Assembly (NCBI GenBank): GCA_963930655.1
Contig: OZ005603.1
Span: forward strand, 24,938,201 to 25,002,200
DNA length: 64,000 nt
From: Myrica gale
Lineage: Eukaryota > Streptophyta > Magnoliopsida > Fagales > Myricaceae
Direction of reading: 5' to 3'
Part shown: positions 10,930 to 23,075 of the stretch, piece after piece
How positions within the stretch are numbered: the stretch's first letter is position 1
Layout: each line of letters begins with the position of its first letter
Translations under genes and position numbers: made by a program
Notes under the pieces: model-generated
Databases searched by the model: none
Told to the model about the DNA's origin: nothing
The model's input: the letters and a program-made list of their open reading frames with translations, nothing else

Positions 10930-11637
10930 TTGGTACCATCATAGAACAATAATCGATTGGAGGCTGGTTGATGGCGATAGCATTCCACTTACTATAGTAA
11001 TACCTAATACTTGCTCCCATGTCTTCATCTGAATGTGTCCCCCTCCATTCACGTGAATGGGTCCAGGTATGCCAAATTATGCATAAAAAACTATACATAA
11101 AAAGACAAAAGAAAAAAAAACAATCAAATCATGAATTAGGTTTTGGTTAATACAGTTTTAAAAGATGACGAGTAACACCTACTCCCTCTCTCCTTGTTTA
11201 TTTCTCTTTCCAATCCGCCAGTGCTACCGATAGATTCCTCCATCGTTTGGGTTTAATCAATTGAAGGCAGGTAGATGGGGATAGCATTACACTAACTTTA
11301 TACCCACCTCCCTCTGTTAACACCTGATGCTTATCAAATAGCACAAACAACTTAAACAAGACAAGAACCATCTACCTGCTCCCCATGTCTTCATGTGAAT
11401 GTGTCCCCCTCCATTCATGTGAATGGGGTCCAGGTATGCCAAATTATACATAAAAAAAATTTATCCATGAAAAGACAAAACTAAAAAAAGAAAACTAACA
11501 AATCCTGTATTAGGTTTTGATTAATACCGTGTTAAAAGATGACGAGTAACACCCACTCCCTCTGTCCTTGTTTATTTCTCTTGCCACTCCGCAAGTGCTA
11601 CCGATCGACAGATTCCTCCAAATCGTTTGGGTTTAAG
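10930..11637 (+). repeat. Tandem duplication, probable promoter and 5' leader of the downstream gene
   Basis: Two adjacent copies (about 10930-11255 and 11260-11637) share TTCATGTGAATGTGTCCCCC, then GGTCCAGGTATGCCAAATTA, AAAGATGACGAGTAACACC and ATTCCTCC…TCGTTTGGGTTT. The second copy has an extra roughly 60 bases at 11310-11375. The second copy ends GTTTAAG|GTAAATC at 11637/11638, which looks like a leader exon and splice donor. Pyrimidine-rich CTCCCTCTCTCC tracts lie in both copies. Confidence 0.65.
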
Positions 11638-11929
11638 GTAAATCACTCGTGATCCATTCTCCAATTTTCTGAAGTTTGAATTTTAAGATTGAAGGACTGT
11701 GGATGCAATTAGATTTTGTACAACTCTCGTTTTGTTGTGGCTATGTCCAGCCAGGAAAGGATTCTTTAGAAGACATATTCTCTAATTTTTCCAACTTTTT
11801 GAGTATTTCGAATTTGCAGGATTTGCCGACATACTCGTTTTTCTTGGTAAGGAAAAACAGAGGAAGAAGAGGAACCCATTTGCTATTTGTTTCTGTTAAA
11901 TCCCATCGTTTGCTAATTAAAGTTCTGAG

Positions 11930-12656
11930 ATGTGGAAACCGGATTGGGCCAACCAAGGTAACACATATTCTCTTATGTACGTCTCGAACTTTTTGGGAGT
12001 TTCGCATTCACGAGAAGTACTCCTATGTGTTCGGATGGATAAAAATAATTTCCGTAAATTCTCTTGTATTTGTGCAAAAGGTGTTGGTGTTTCCTAAAAA
12101 TTGTAATTAGCTAATAGATTTAAGTACATAATCACCTTGACCGGAGGAGTTCCACCAAATTAAGTCTGCATGCTCACGGGAACGAAGCCCAAGTAATACA
12201 TATATTCTTTAATGTTTTAAACTTGTATGCAACATTTTAAAGTCTTGCTATCAAGAGTGATAGCTCAGTAGTTCGAACAACGAGTTTTTACTTCTGGACA
12301 AATCTTATCTAGTGGGTGGGTAAAAGGTGCAAATCCTATACTGTTTGCGAATAAATTGTTAATTTAACTGTGTTAGGTTTTGAAAAGGATTGAAATCTAG
12401 CACTTTATTTGGTAAAATCTCCTATGCGGGTGTTGATCTCAAAGGAAGATTTCTAATGGTTTTTTATGGCAAAAATTATTCACCATGGAAGAATCAAGCA
12501 AGGCGTAGGGTGCACACTATTAGGGCGTGATCACCCTCCCATACCATCAAACAGATACCTAAGCTGTTGGGTCAACTCAAGTATCCCTCTTCCAAATAGG
12601 CCAAGTTCATCCAAATTCCGTACACAAGAGTCGGATCCAATAAATTTCTTTCTCCA

Positions 12657-12711
<55 letters not shown>

Positions 12712-15700
12712 GCAGTCATATATACATTAAAAGACTTGTGAGTTACTTCTACATTTAAGCCCTTAGTCAAGGGCTTAGCTAGACATGATATGTAATATCT
12801 TATAGTTTCTTTTAAATTGCGTATTGATACGAACTCCTTAGCATTCTTTTTGTTTAAACAACAAAAAAGTTTTTTATACTTATTTTTTATTTACTTACAT
12901 TTGACTTTTGCATTACATGATATTCGCATAATACAATGTTTATCTTCGATTCATTTGCCCTTGCACTTTAGAACATCAATTTTGAAATATTTTATTTGAC
13001 ACTTCAGATTTTGTCTAAAATTAAAGTTAAATGTGACAGAAAATAAAGCATGTATTGTATAGTTGCTCTCTTTAAATGTGGAATGATCGTAATATTACCA
13101 CTTAAACCAAATATTCATTTTTAAAAAAAATAAAAAGATGGAATGAAAAACTGTAAGACCTGAAAAATATTGCTTATGAAATCAGAAACCAATGTAGCAA
13201 ATCATGGGAACCTGTCGTCTTCCCATCCCACTTCTCCTCCCAAAGAGAACCAGCTCCTTGCGGCCGGGGTGGCTGAATTTAATTCCCCACTTGGGTTTTC
13301 TATTTTTTTTATAACTTCCAACTTTTTCCTGTTTTAAATATTTTCAGGTTTTTTATATTTTGTTTTGTGCATTTTTGGTGTTCATTGGTGTTATTTGTCA
13401 TTTAGCCTTAAAAGACAATTTCTTCGTCATACAATTTGATGCCAATTTTGAAAAGATAGCTCATGGTTTGGGAATTAAAGGATTTAAAATTGATAGTTTA
13501 GCATGCCAAGTTTAAATATTAATGTTATCCAGTTTAGGAGTTAAAAAATAGTTTATTATTTTTTATTCTTCATTTTTCAATTATAATTCGACTAACATAT
13601 TGATTATATGCCTTTTCTCATTTTGACAGATGATATCAATAACATCTACCCGGGGCTGAACCCAGGTAATGCATGTACTACTTGGTATACTAAACTTTTG
13701 GCAATACTATGCTGTTGTACTCTAGGCCACTTCTATTTTATGGAGGTCTGAGTAACTGGCGCATTGGAAGATATATAAATATATTGGTTTTGAAGTCACA
13801 GTCAATTTTAGATACCTTTTTAATTTGCTATCTGAATTGAATGGTCTCATTTGGGAAGAGATAGGTATAGAATGTGGTATTACAGTAGGGTCGTCTGCAC
13901 TGCCCAATAATTAATACAAGCAGTATTGAATACTATAAGACTCACACACTATAAGAATTTCGGGCTTTTGGGTCAGAGGGCAAGCGTTCCAAAAGCTCAG
14001 AAAATCGTCCCAAAAGATCTTTTGGGACGAGTTATGGCGTCCCAAACATCCTTCCCAATAGTTGCGTCCCAGAAGGCTTCTGGGACGCCAAACCCGCAAT
14101 CCGAACCAAATTCGGGTAGTCCGAACTAAAAATATCCTAGTTCGGATTGTCAGTCCGAATCCTTCCCAAAAGACCCACTTCCAGGGATCCGAGTCGAAAC
14201 TAATATAATGTCCTTCGCACTCATCTATACCAATTCAGACGAAAAATATCGGGAAACAAAATTTGCACAGTCACATGAAAGTCAAATGAAATACATGTTC
14301 GAACTAGAACATATACGTTCGAAATTGGAATGACAGTCATGGCCATTAATTAAAGTGATTAGTGTGGTTCAAACTAACGTAGCCTCAGTTCGAACGACGT
14401 TGTTTTGATGTTTTAGTTTCAACTTCATTTATTTTAACGAGGCCGGAGGAAGCCTGTGAAAATTAAAAATTGAAGTTCAAACTGGGTACAAAATTCATAT
14501 GACCTAGTTCGAACCGCAGGTAAACTAGTCCAGACGAAGCGAATAGAAGTTCGAACTTGTGAGTATGACATCGTTTTGATGTTTACTTTCATATAAAAAG
14601 GTGAAATTTAAAGTGAGAACTACAGGAACAACGTGCGAACTTGTAAAATTGGTGCTCCGAACTTTCCGTTCTATTCAAACTAAATTACCAAGGTCTAAAC
14701 TATGCTATAGTTTGAACTCTAATTCTGTTATGGTTCGAACTTGAGAAATGTTAGTTGAGATCGATATTTTCCCGTGCACACTGAGTTATAGTGAGTGCGG
14801 ACTTAATTTTTCCATTGAAACGGAGTTCACACCAGTTTCACTCGAACTCCCACAATATTTAAGTGTTTGGAATTTTTATGTGTTCATTGGTTAAAATTGT
14901 ATGTTTTGAATTCTTGGCTTCTTGGTTTATATAAAGTTCCATTACTACTTTTTTACCTCGAATGTTTTTATTTGATAACGTAATTTATTTAAAAAAAGAG
15001 ACATAAACATAAACATTAGTACAAACCAGCAATATAAACATAAAGATAACAATTGTTCATAAAGAAGTATCCATCATATCCAAAATAAGTACAAAACCAA
15101 CAAAATAAATATATCAAAGTGTCCAAATTAACATTATCCCAAAATAAGTACATAACCCAAAAAGAAGACATAAAATAAAAAATAGACTACGAAAGTGAAT
15201 CAACCGTCCTCTGTTGTGTCTTGTGCGTCCAAACTGTCGTTCGTTCTTTTTTATATATACCCTCAGTTCGGACTATAAAAATGAGATGTGAACTTAAAGA
15301 ATCAGATATCCATCCACATGTGTGTATCTGCTAACATAGTTAGAACTTACAATTATTTAGTTCGCACTACAATAACTTTAGTTAGCACTGTTATCCCAGT
15401 TATACAAGTTGCAACTGATATTTTTGAAGTTCGGACGGAATTGACGCATTTAATGAAGGGTCACATCACATTGCATTGATCTGCTCTGTTTGAACCGTCT
15501 GAACTCGAATATACCTAGTTCGGAAAAGTTTAAATAAATCAAATTTTATGTAGGTGCCGAACAAGGGGAATTTAACAGTCAAATCCCACATTAATTAGTT
15601 TGCACCTACATAATTAAAGTTCTCACTAGTATAGTTAGTGTCAACTTGATTGTGCTTAGTCCTAACTTATACATTATTGGGACGTTTATCTCCTATCCCA

Positions 15701-17007
15701 AAAGTTTAGTCGAAACTTTATTATAATTAGTTCAAACTGATTCCTTTATTGGGACGGTTTCTAACCGTCCCAAAAACGTGGTTCGAACAATCATATATTA
15801 GTCCAAACCTGAAGTATTTTTGGGACGTAATGTTGTCGTCCCAAAGTTATTCCCGCCAGTTTATTTAAACTCAATCTTTGGGGACGAAAAGAGGTACTCG
15901 TCCCTAAAGATGTTCTTTGACACCCATTTTGGGACGACACCTTTGTTGCATCCCAAAAGGGGCCCTTTAGGAACGGTTTTTTGGTCATCCCAAATAAAAT
16001 CCGTCCCTAAAGCCCGAAATTCTTTTATTGACATGAAGTGTCTATTTCACGCCGAATCAGACCCTCTAATTCGAATAATAAATTGTAGAGGATCATAAGC
16101 AATTTAAAGGTTGAAAGGTATCTTGTCTCTCTATGAAAATTATAGAGGATGAAGTGGTAGTATTAATCAAGATTCATATATAACATCCATGTGCAACTTG
16201 CCAATCAAACAAATAACCAAAGTCCATGAACCTAAAGGTTTCTTTGCTAGATTTATGTAGTCCCTTTGCATACTTTATATCGATGTATTAAAATGATCTA
16301 ATTATTTAGTTCAAGCTTTAAAGACTAGAAGAATAATTGGGTTTCTTCAGCAGCTATCAAAGCAACTATATTTATAGAACACCATCATATACAAGCCTTT
16401 TTTCTCCTTATTTCATTATAGAGTGGCTCATTGTATAAAGGAATTGTAAGTGGTCAGCGATCGATATATGTAATAGTAGCTCTTTTAATTTCTATGTAGG
16501 CAAGATAGATATATTTACGTTGGATATATTAAAGTATAAAAAGAGGGTACGTAGGGGACCCCAACAATTACCTTAGTACAGTCAATGCATATTAAAGTAG
16601 ACTCTTTCTTACATTTTTGTATTATTTTAGTAGTATCCACACCTTGTCCAGTAATATAAATAATTTTTCAAGAAGATAAATATTTATTTTTTTATAATGC
16701 ATATTTGAGTAATGAATAACACTATCATTTATTATAACAAAAAAACATAACAGTACTAATTTCCTATTCATCCAGAAAATGTGGAACTACCTTATTCTTC
16801 CAATGTCATGCATCACCGTTTTGTTCAGTCTCATCCCCGTTTGCTATTAGTTTTTATATTGTCTCTTTAATACATTATTATGCAGGAAAAAGTGTTGGGG
16901 CGGTTAAAACGATGAGTACTCAACCAGCACAACCACAACCACCACCAGCAGCAGCAGGAGGACAAACATCCAACTCAAAAGGACAATCCTCGCAGACCAA
17001 AGAGTAG
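11930..17007 (+). CDS. Candidate small three-exon gene, 61 residues
   Basis: Three short exons with GT/AG borders join in phase: 11930-11957, 13630-13665 and 16886-17007 (28+36+122 = 186 bases, 61 codons plus TAG). The product starts MWKPDWANQDDINNIYPGLN, then PGKSVGAVKTM, then a proline, glutamine and alanine-rich tail (QPAQPQPPPAAAGGQ) ending GQSSQTKE. I see no signal peptide, membrane helix or known domain and do not recognise the family. A leader exon ending at 11637 and an acceptor at 11921-11922 would complete the 5' side. Intron 2 holds a 2.1-kb CACTA element. Phase agreement and the low-complexity but non-random tail favour a real gene. Short exons can be found by chance, so confidence is moderate. 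Confidence 0.42.
12657..12705. repeat. TAA microsatellite
   Basis: About sixteen consecutive TAA units, lying in the first coding intron of the candidate small gene. The run explains the polytyrosine frame on the other strand, which is not a gene. Confidence 0.95.
13947..16030. mobile_element. Non-autonomous CACTA transposon
   Basis: The left end is CACTATAAGAATTTCGGG and the right end, on the other strand, is CAATAAAAGAATTTCGGG, so the terminal TAGTG has decayed to TATTG. The element is flanked by ACA on both sides (13944-13946 and 16031-16033), the 3-bp duplication made by CACTA elements. No transposase frame is seen. More than twenty variants of AGTTCGAACT are spread along its whole length, and TGGGACG words crowd both ends. 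It sits in the intron of the candidate gene at 11930-17007. Confidence 0.85.
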
Positions 17008-17218
17008 TAAGGCCTCGATTTTTCCTCTTTAGTTGCTACGTACTGGTTTTTAGTTTTTGTTTGGTTTAATTTGTGAGCCTTAAAGAAGTGTCGAAGATGA
17101 AAGAGATTTATTTAGAGCTTTGGAACTAGAAAGTAGTAAGGCCTAAGTCACACCCTAAGCCAGCTCAAGAAAAAAGCTAAGTTACACCATTAGTCCACTT
17201 GTCATAGTTTACTCTTTA

Positions 17219-18649
17219 GGGTAAATTTTTTTCTATGCATGCATATTTTTGGGATAAATAACATTTCTTATGTTAATCCTTCCGTCTATCTTACTAACAG
17301 AATTGCTGACGTAGCTAACGAATACGTTAAAAAAGTAATTTAAAGCATTAAATTATTTACCAAATTAAATATAAAAATACTAATTAGATGAAAAATATAC
17401 AGAAAAATGCTTAAAAATAAAATGTTACATAAATTATAACTAGAACATACAAAATAAAGGGGACAAATTCAAATAAATTTTAGAAATGTAAATCAAATGA
17501 GAAAAATCCAGAACAAATACAGAAAAATGAAACAAAAATTCAAAAAATGGTATTAACCTCAAATTATTGAAAGCAAATATGGAACCTCCGATATTTAAAC
17601 TAATAACTATAAAATACAAAAGAAAGAGAAAATAAATTGAAATAAATTCTACAAGAAGAAAATAACTAGAAAAATTGATGGAAAAAATTTAAAATCTAGA
17701 CGTTGGATATTAGAAAAAAAAAAGAACAAAAGAGAGTAAACAATAAAAATTGAAAAATAGTCTCCAACTTTTGCAAAAGGCTTAAATTTAAAATCCTAAT
17801 GAGGAAACTAAAAAATATTGAAAAATCGAAATAATATATCCATAACTAAAATAAATAACAAACAAAGGGAGAGAGAGAAATGAAATTAAAAAAATAGTAA
17901 AAAAATTTAGAAAAACAGAGATAAAAATTTGAATATATTCTGAAAAAAAACCCTACACACGGAATCCACCTTCAGGGGGGAATGGGAGTGGTAGGGTTGG
18001 GTTACCCACCTTGCAAAAGATGGGTCGCGAAGCATCCACCACCACCCTCTTCCCAGAAGAATTTAGAATTTATGCTTTAATGATAGTATTTATAATTTTT
18101 TATATTACTTGTACTTAAATATTTAGGATTTATTTAAAATTTACTTCTTCTTTCCTAAATAGTATTTATTTTTTTCTCTCTTTTTTACAATATTTTCTTG
18201 TCTTTTTGTTTCTTTCTTTTGTATTTTTGTAGTTATTCATTTAAATTTCTGTGGTTTCATGTTTTTTTAAAGAATTTGAAGGTCCCACTTTTTTGTATTT
18301 TTTTCATTTTTCTGTATTTTCACATTTGATTTGAATTTTTATAATTTTTTCAATTTTTTCTAATTATTTTGTATTTTCCACTTATTTATTTATTATTTTT
18401 AATAATTCTATATTTTTTTGGAGGGGTGAAGGGTTACATTTTTTCTCTTTTTTTAGTTTTTTTATGTTGAATTTTCTTACTTAATTAATATTTTATATTT
18501 TCTAGATTTATTTTAATAATTAATATTACTTTTTTATTATCACCTTTAACCACGTCAAGTCGCCAACAATTTTGTTAGTAAGATGGACGGAAGGATTAAC
18601 TTGGAAAAAGGTCCGTACCCTAAGTATCTCCAGGGAAAAAAATTTACTC
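17219..18649. mobile_element. Large foldback element
   Basis: The ends are inverted: GGGTAAATTTTTTTC at left and GAGTAAATTTTTTTC on the other strand at right. Further in, TTAATCCTTCCGTCTATCTT at about 17273 pairs with its complement at about 18580-18603. The middle is AT-rich with purine tracts on the left and pyrimidine tracts on the right and no gene. A clean target duplication was not found. Confidence 0.55.
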
Positions 18650-19531
18650 TGAGAACTAAACTGAAAAATGTTCAAACAACATCAAAATTTAGCCTAATAA
18701 AATGCAGGAACTTTTGTGCTACAAGGAGATGGAGAGGAATACACCTGATCATTTAAACATCCTCACAACTCTCTCTACTGCCACCTCTTCACAATCCCGA
18801 GTTAACCCTAGAGAATTGTTAGCAAACTAACCGGCCGGTTTTCTCTTCTCAAGAGTGTACAAGTATGAAATCATTTAATTTGTAGTTGGTGTTGTTAGAG
18901 TTGTAGGTGAACTAAGTAAGATATTAAATAGAAAGCGTACATTGTATGTTATGTGGCCAAGTTTTTAATTGTATTCTGCATGCGACATTTTTTAAATAAA
19001 TAAAAATGACAACAAATTGTTTTATTGTATACATTTTACCCAATATTTATTATTTTTCTTGTTTTTAAATTGAACCTGAAGCAGATCATGAGGAGTCCAA
19101 ATGCCAGGGAGTTGGGATTGGAGCGTTTACCTAGCAAGATGCCCGCCAGCTTTCATGAATAAGTGCTTCCAGCATAATAGAGACCCTATATATATTTAAG
19201 CTACTATTTTATTATTAACGAATGAGTTTGACACGTACGCAAGTTTATTTTTAATCTTAGGCTTAATTAATTGCGCAGTGGGTCTATGTGATATCATCTT
19301 TTAACAAATTGGTCCTTGGGTTATAACATTTCGACAAATCAATCACTGAGATCATACTTATGTAAAAATAGGTCCCTCTGTCACATGGGCTTTAAACCCA
19401 CCAACGGTAGGTGTTGACGTGTCAATTTTTTAACACGTCAGGAGAAATAAGAATCAGCCGCGTGTCACATTAATCCAACTCAACACCTGCCTTTAGTTTT
19501 TCCACTTATATGTAGTATGGTCCGGTCCAGT

Positions 19532-19553
19532 TGGACCACTTATAAGTGGTCCA
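19532..19553. repeat. Perfect 22-base palindrome beside the CACTA insertion
   Basis: Half-sites TGGACCACTTA and TAAGTGGTCCA meet without a spacer. The word CTTATAAGTGGTCC recurs in the hAT MITE at about 25325, so this is probably a scrap of that hAT family into which the CACTA element inserted. Confidence 0.6.
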
Positions 19554-19555
19554 TA

Positions 19556-22272
19556 CACTACAAAAAAAACGGTCGGTGACCGCTGCTATAGGTCATTTTG
19601 GCCTATAGCAGCGGTTTGACCACCACTATAGCTCCGTCGCGATAGATATATCGCGGCGGTTTTCAAAACTGCTGGTGAAGACCTCGGGTCTATAGCGGCG
19701 GTCACGACCACCGCTATAGACCCGAACGCAATTTTGTCTTCTTTGCAGCGTTTCGTGAAAACGCTGGTACAGACCTTTAGCGGCGGTCGCGGGTCTGTGC
19801 CAGTGTTTTTTTTTGCTCTTTTTAATACACTACTAAATTTTTCCTATATTTTCATATATATGTTATTTTAATCGGTATATAAATTTATTTTAATAATCAT
19901 AATTCATTGGATGTAAAAATTTAAAGACCAAGGATAATAATACAAAATATACTTCATTATTGATTAATAATATATTACAACAAACACAATAATCTTTAAA
20001 TTTATGAATAGACTGTAATAAGATGTAATTACAAGCTTTAAAAGAATAAAATGTCTTTCCTCTTGCTTTTTGGTGTAACCAAGCTGTCTCCCTTTTCCTA
20101 CGCTGAACGGTTCCCCCAAGACTTTCACCATTTCTTTTATTAATCATCCCTCTTGAGTCTGAAACCAGTACCTGCATGTGGCAGAGAAAAATCTCAATTA
20201 TCACAATAGACACTTAATTCTCTTCATGTTAAGCAACTCAGCAAACCAGATCAATGAAACATAGGTAATTGGCACCACAGATTTTAAGATGTAGAGCTTA
20301 CTTGGAGAAGAATATCAAGGGAATATTTCGTATGGGCAGAATATAAAAGTCCACAGCACAAGTGCTCATAACACAACTTGCATATAAAAAATGATAGCAT
20401 TAGGATTTCACATCCTTGTACAACCTCTTGAAGGGCCATTTGATCAGCAAATTCAAAGTACCAAACGTTAAAGGAATTTGCTCAAATTCAAGCAGGAAAT
20501 TGGACAACAAATACGTGTGTCATTTCCTACCAATCAAAGTTATGGGGAAAGTAAACTTTGACAAGCATGATATTTCACAAACAAACTGCAAACATTTATT
20601 GGATGAAAGGGTAGCAGTAAACCAAAAATGAATCACAATCTGTGGATATTTAGTAAAATTAACTAACTGTTTCTTACCTCACTTTCTGCAATCAATTGCT
20701 TCAATGCCTTTGGGAGATACGGAAACATAGATGCTCCTAAAGTTTCCACCATCCGGTGTATGAATGATGTGACCTGAATACCACACAGCATAAGTATGAA
20801 ATCATTAAGCATGTAGATCAGTTACCATCATGTACAAAGACCATAAATAAGTATGAAATCATTACAATGTTAATCTGGAATTGCAGTCTTATAATCTCAT
20901 CCATTGTACTATTTAGACTACAAATGAGCCTATGTCCATCAAATGAGGAACAAAAACCGATATTCAGATAAAATTGGGTTAAAGGATTATACGCAGACAG
21001 AAGGTTATTAATAACAGATATAACAGTGAAACACGACCCTGCAGCCAAATTCATCATTGGAGCACTAAAAAAATGAAAAGAGATAATAATGTACCATACA
21101 AACATCAAGATTCCTCTGCAAAGATGGGCTAAAGATGACCAATGCTAAAGCTTTACCGATGCTATATCTGCAAAGATGCGTATAAAGGACAAGAGAAAAC
21201 ACTAGTGAATAGAAGAATTAAAACAAAAGTTGTGTCAAGATATTAAATAAAAGAGAAAAATAAAGAACATATGAATTTCACAAAGAACAACTAGAAGAAG
21301 GAACAATGTTAATTAGGTTTTCAGTAAGAGGCAAAACTCAGGTGCAGTGAATCAGAATAAAATCACAACAAAAACTCCCATTGGAACAAAATTAAACCAA
21401 ATTGCATTTCCGCACCTATTAAACTAAATTTATCATCCTTGACAAGCAATATCTCAAACCACACTAAAATTGAATATTCGAATCAAATCGATACATATCC
21501 CTCAATGGATCTTACCAATTTAACAAGCTCCACCGGTTGGAACGCTCTCCGAATCCGAATGGATTCCTCCATTTTGTTAATCTGATCCGGGGTATAGCTA
21601 ACAGCTGAAAAATTTTAAGAAAAAAAACTCAAACTTTGGAACTGAGTTTTAAAAAAAATCTGCAACACATCATGTGGGCATGGCCAAAATGGCAAGAATG
21701 ATTCAAACCTCAAGAGAATAGAAATGCAAAACAGAGGCTTACCGTTCCTTGAGACGTTACCGGAGTAGATGTAGAGAGAAGAATAAAGAGAGCGAAGAAC
21801 GTAGAGGGCGATGACAATGTTGATTGAGCAAACAACCAGAGTAGTTTTCATGTAGGAACATCCCCACTTGCTTGCCGTGTTTATCGGGCAGCCATTTCTT
21901 TGGAAATTCTTCAACTTTTCTGCAGCTCGCTCTGAGAATTTGGGGCTGTGCGGGAGGGAATTTTCTGACCTGGAGGCGTCCAAAAGGAGAAATCGAACGA
22001 AAAGTGAAATTGGGGATACCGCTGTAGATACTTGATTTCTAGCAGCGTTTTCAAAAAATGCTGCTAAACGTGGGTCTATAGCGGCGGTCAGTGACCGTCG
22101 CTAAACGACCGCTGCTAAAGGCAATACATTTAGTTGCGTTTTTTTGCAAAATGTTGTTAAAGAGGGGTCTATAGCGGCGGTCACTGACCGCTGGTAAAAA
22201 GACCACCGCTAAAGGTATTACCTTTAGCGGCGTTTTCAGCGACCGCTGCTATAGACCTGTTTTTTTGTAGTG
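19556..22272 (-). mobile_element. Pack-CACTA transposon carrying host-like exons
   Basis: Ends are CACTACAAAAAAAACGG (left) and CACTACAAAAAAACAGG (right, other strand), with ATA duplicated on both sides (19553-19555 and 22273-22275). Subterminal regions at both ends are packed with variants of CTATAGCGGCGGTCA in both orientations, as expected of CACTA transposase-binding repeats. No transposase is present. Instead the interior (19890-21983, minus strand) has exon-like pieces resembling at least two unrelated plant genes. Confidence 0.92.
19890..21983 (-). CDS. Chimeric captured-exon frame in the Pack-CACTA, 235 residues
   Basis: Four exons with GT/AG borders and matching phases give one uninterrupted frame: 21743-21983, 21516-21604, 20678-20773 and 19890-20171 (708 bases). 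Exons 1-2 encode a protein start with MDASRSENSLPHSPKFSERA, one membrane helix (TTLVVCSINIVIALYVLRSL) and YTPDQINKMEESIRIRR. It reads like a conserved plant protein of unknown role. Exon 3 (VTSFIHRMVETLGASMFPYL, then PKALKQLIAESE) strongly resembles an exon of exportin-T (PAUSED), a tRNA export receptor. Exon 4 is basic (VQRRKRETAWLHQKARGK) and unrecognised. The donor genes are inferred from memory of the families. Whether the element is transcribed cannot be told from sequence. Confidence 0.5.
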
Positions 22273-22299
22273 ATACCTATTTTTTTCCTAAATATATAG

Positions 22300-22470
22300 T
22301 TTGCATAAAGAGAGAGAGGTGCGGGGGAGAGAGAAAAAAGAGGGAGACATAGAGGTGAGAGAGAGGGAGAGAGAGACATAGAGGTGCTGTGAGAGAGAAA
22401 GGGAGAGGGAGATTGAGAGAGAGCCAAGAGGGTAGTGAGACTGTGGGAGAGAGAGGGAGAGATTGAGTTG
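22300..22470. repeat. GA-rich purine tract
   Basis: Almost pure GAGA-type purine sequence on the plus strand just right of the CACTA end. The serine, leucine and proline-rich frames on the minus strand are by-products of this tract. Confidence 0.8.
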
Positions 22471-22879
22471 AGGAATTCAATTTCTAAAAAATTTCTCTTT
22501 ATCCTTTATCAACCAAAGACTAAAGTTCCTAACAAATTAATAATTTACAAATTTAAAGAGAGAACTGGGGAATTCAAATTCAAAGGGAAATAAAATCTCA
22601 CCTAAAAATTCTCCCTCTCTATCACCAACAATTCTTAAGAGATATTTGTTTCTATGATTCACGAAAATTTGCATTTAAAGAGTTCAAATGGAAACAAAAT
22701 TAATTTTTATAATTTTAAAACATCTATTAATTAATATTGATGGTTTCTTTGAATATATAGTCAATTAATTAATTAATAAAATGTCTCAAAAAATTAAGCA
22801 TCATAAGTCAATGAACTCAAAATACATAATTTTAGGGTAAAGTTTTAAGTTTTTATAAAAAATTAAATAATATATATTT

Positions 22880-23075
22880 TTATATTAATAAATCCGATCT
22901 GGTCCAGTCCAGACCAAATCCCAAAAGGCCTGGACCAGACCGGGCCGGACCGAATATAATTAATTTTCCAAATTCGATCCGGAACGGACCGAATTTGTAC
23001 AACTAAGACCACAAATTCGGCCCGATCTAGTTTTGAGGTCCGATCCGGTCTCTGATTTCGTTCGTCCCTAACAAG
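22880..23075. other. hAT-type GGTCCGGACC-rich fragment
   Basis: Dense GGACCAGACCGGGCCGGACC and GATCCGGAACGGACC words resemble the subterminal part of the hAT MITE at 24977. The right edge GTCCCTA fits a hAT end, but no partner end or 8-bp duplication was found. Confidence 0.3.

Noticed and set aside
11676-12110. 144-residue plus-strand frame
   Set aside because: No domain or conserved pattern; it overlaps the first coding exon of the candidate small gene in a different frame and crosses plausible splice sites.
12531-12770. 79-residue minus-strand frame with a long tyrosine run
   Set aside because: It is the translation of the TAA microsatellite and has no flanking domain.
22236-22480. Serine/leucine/proline-rich minus-strand frames
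   Set aside because: They are translations of a GA-rich purine tract next to the CACTA end.
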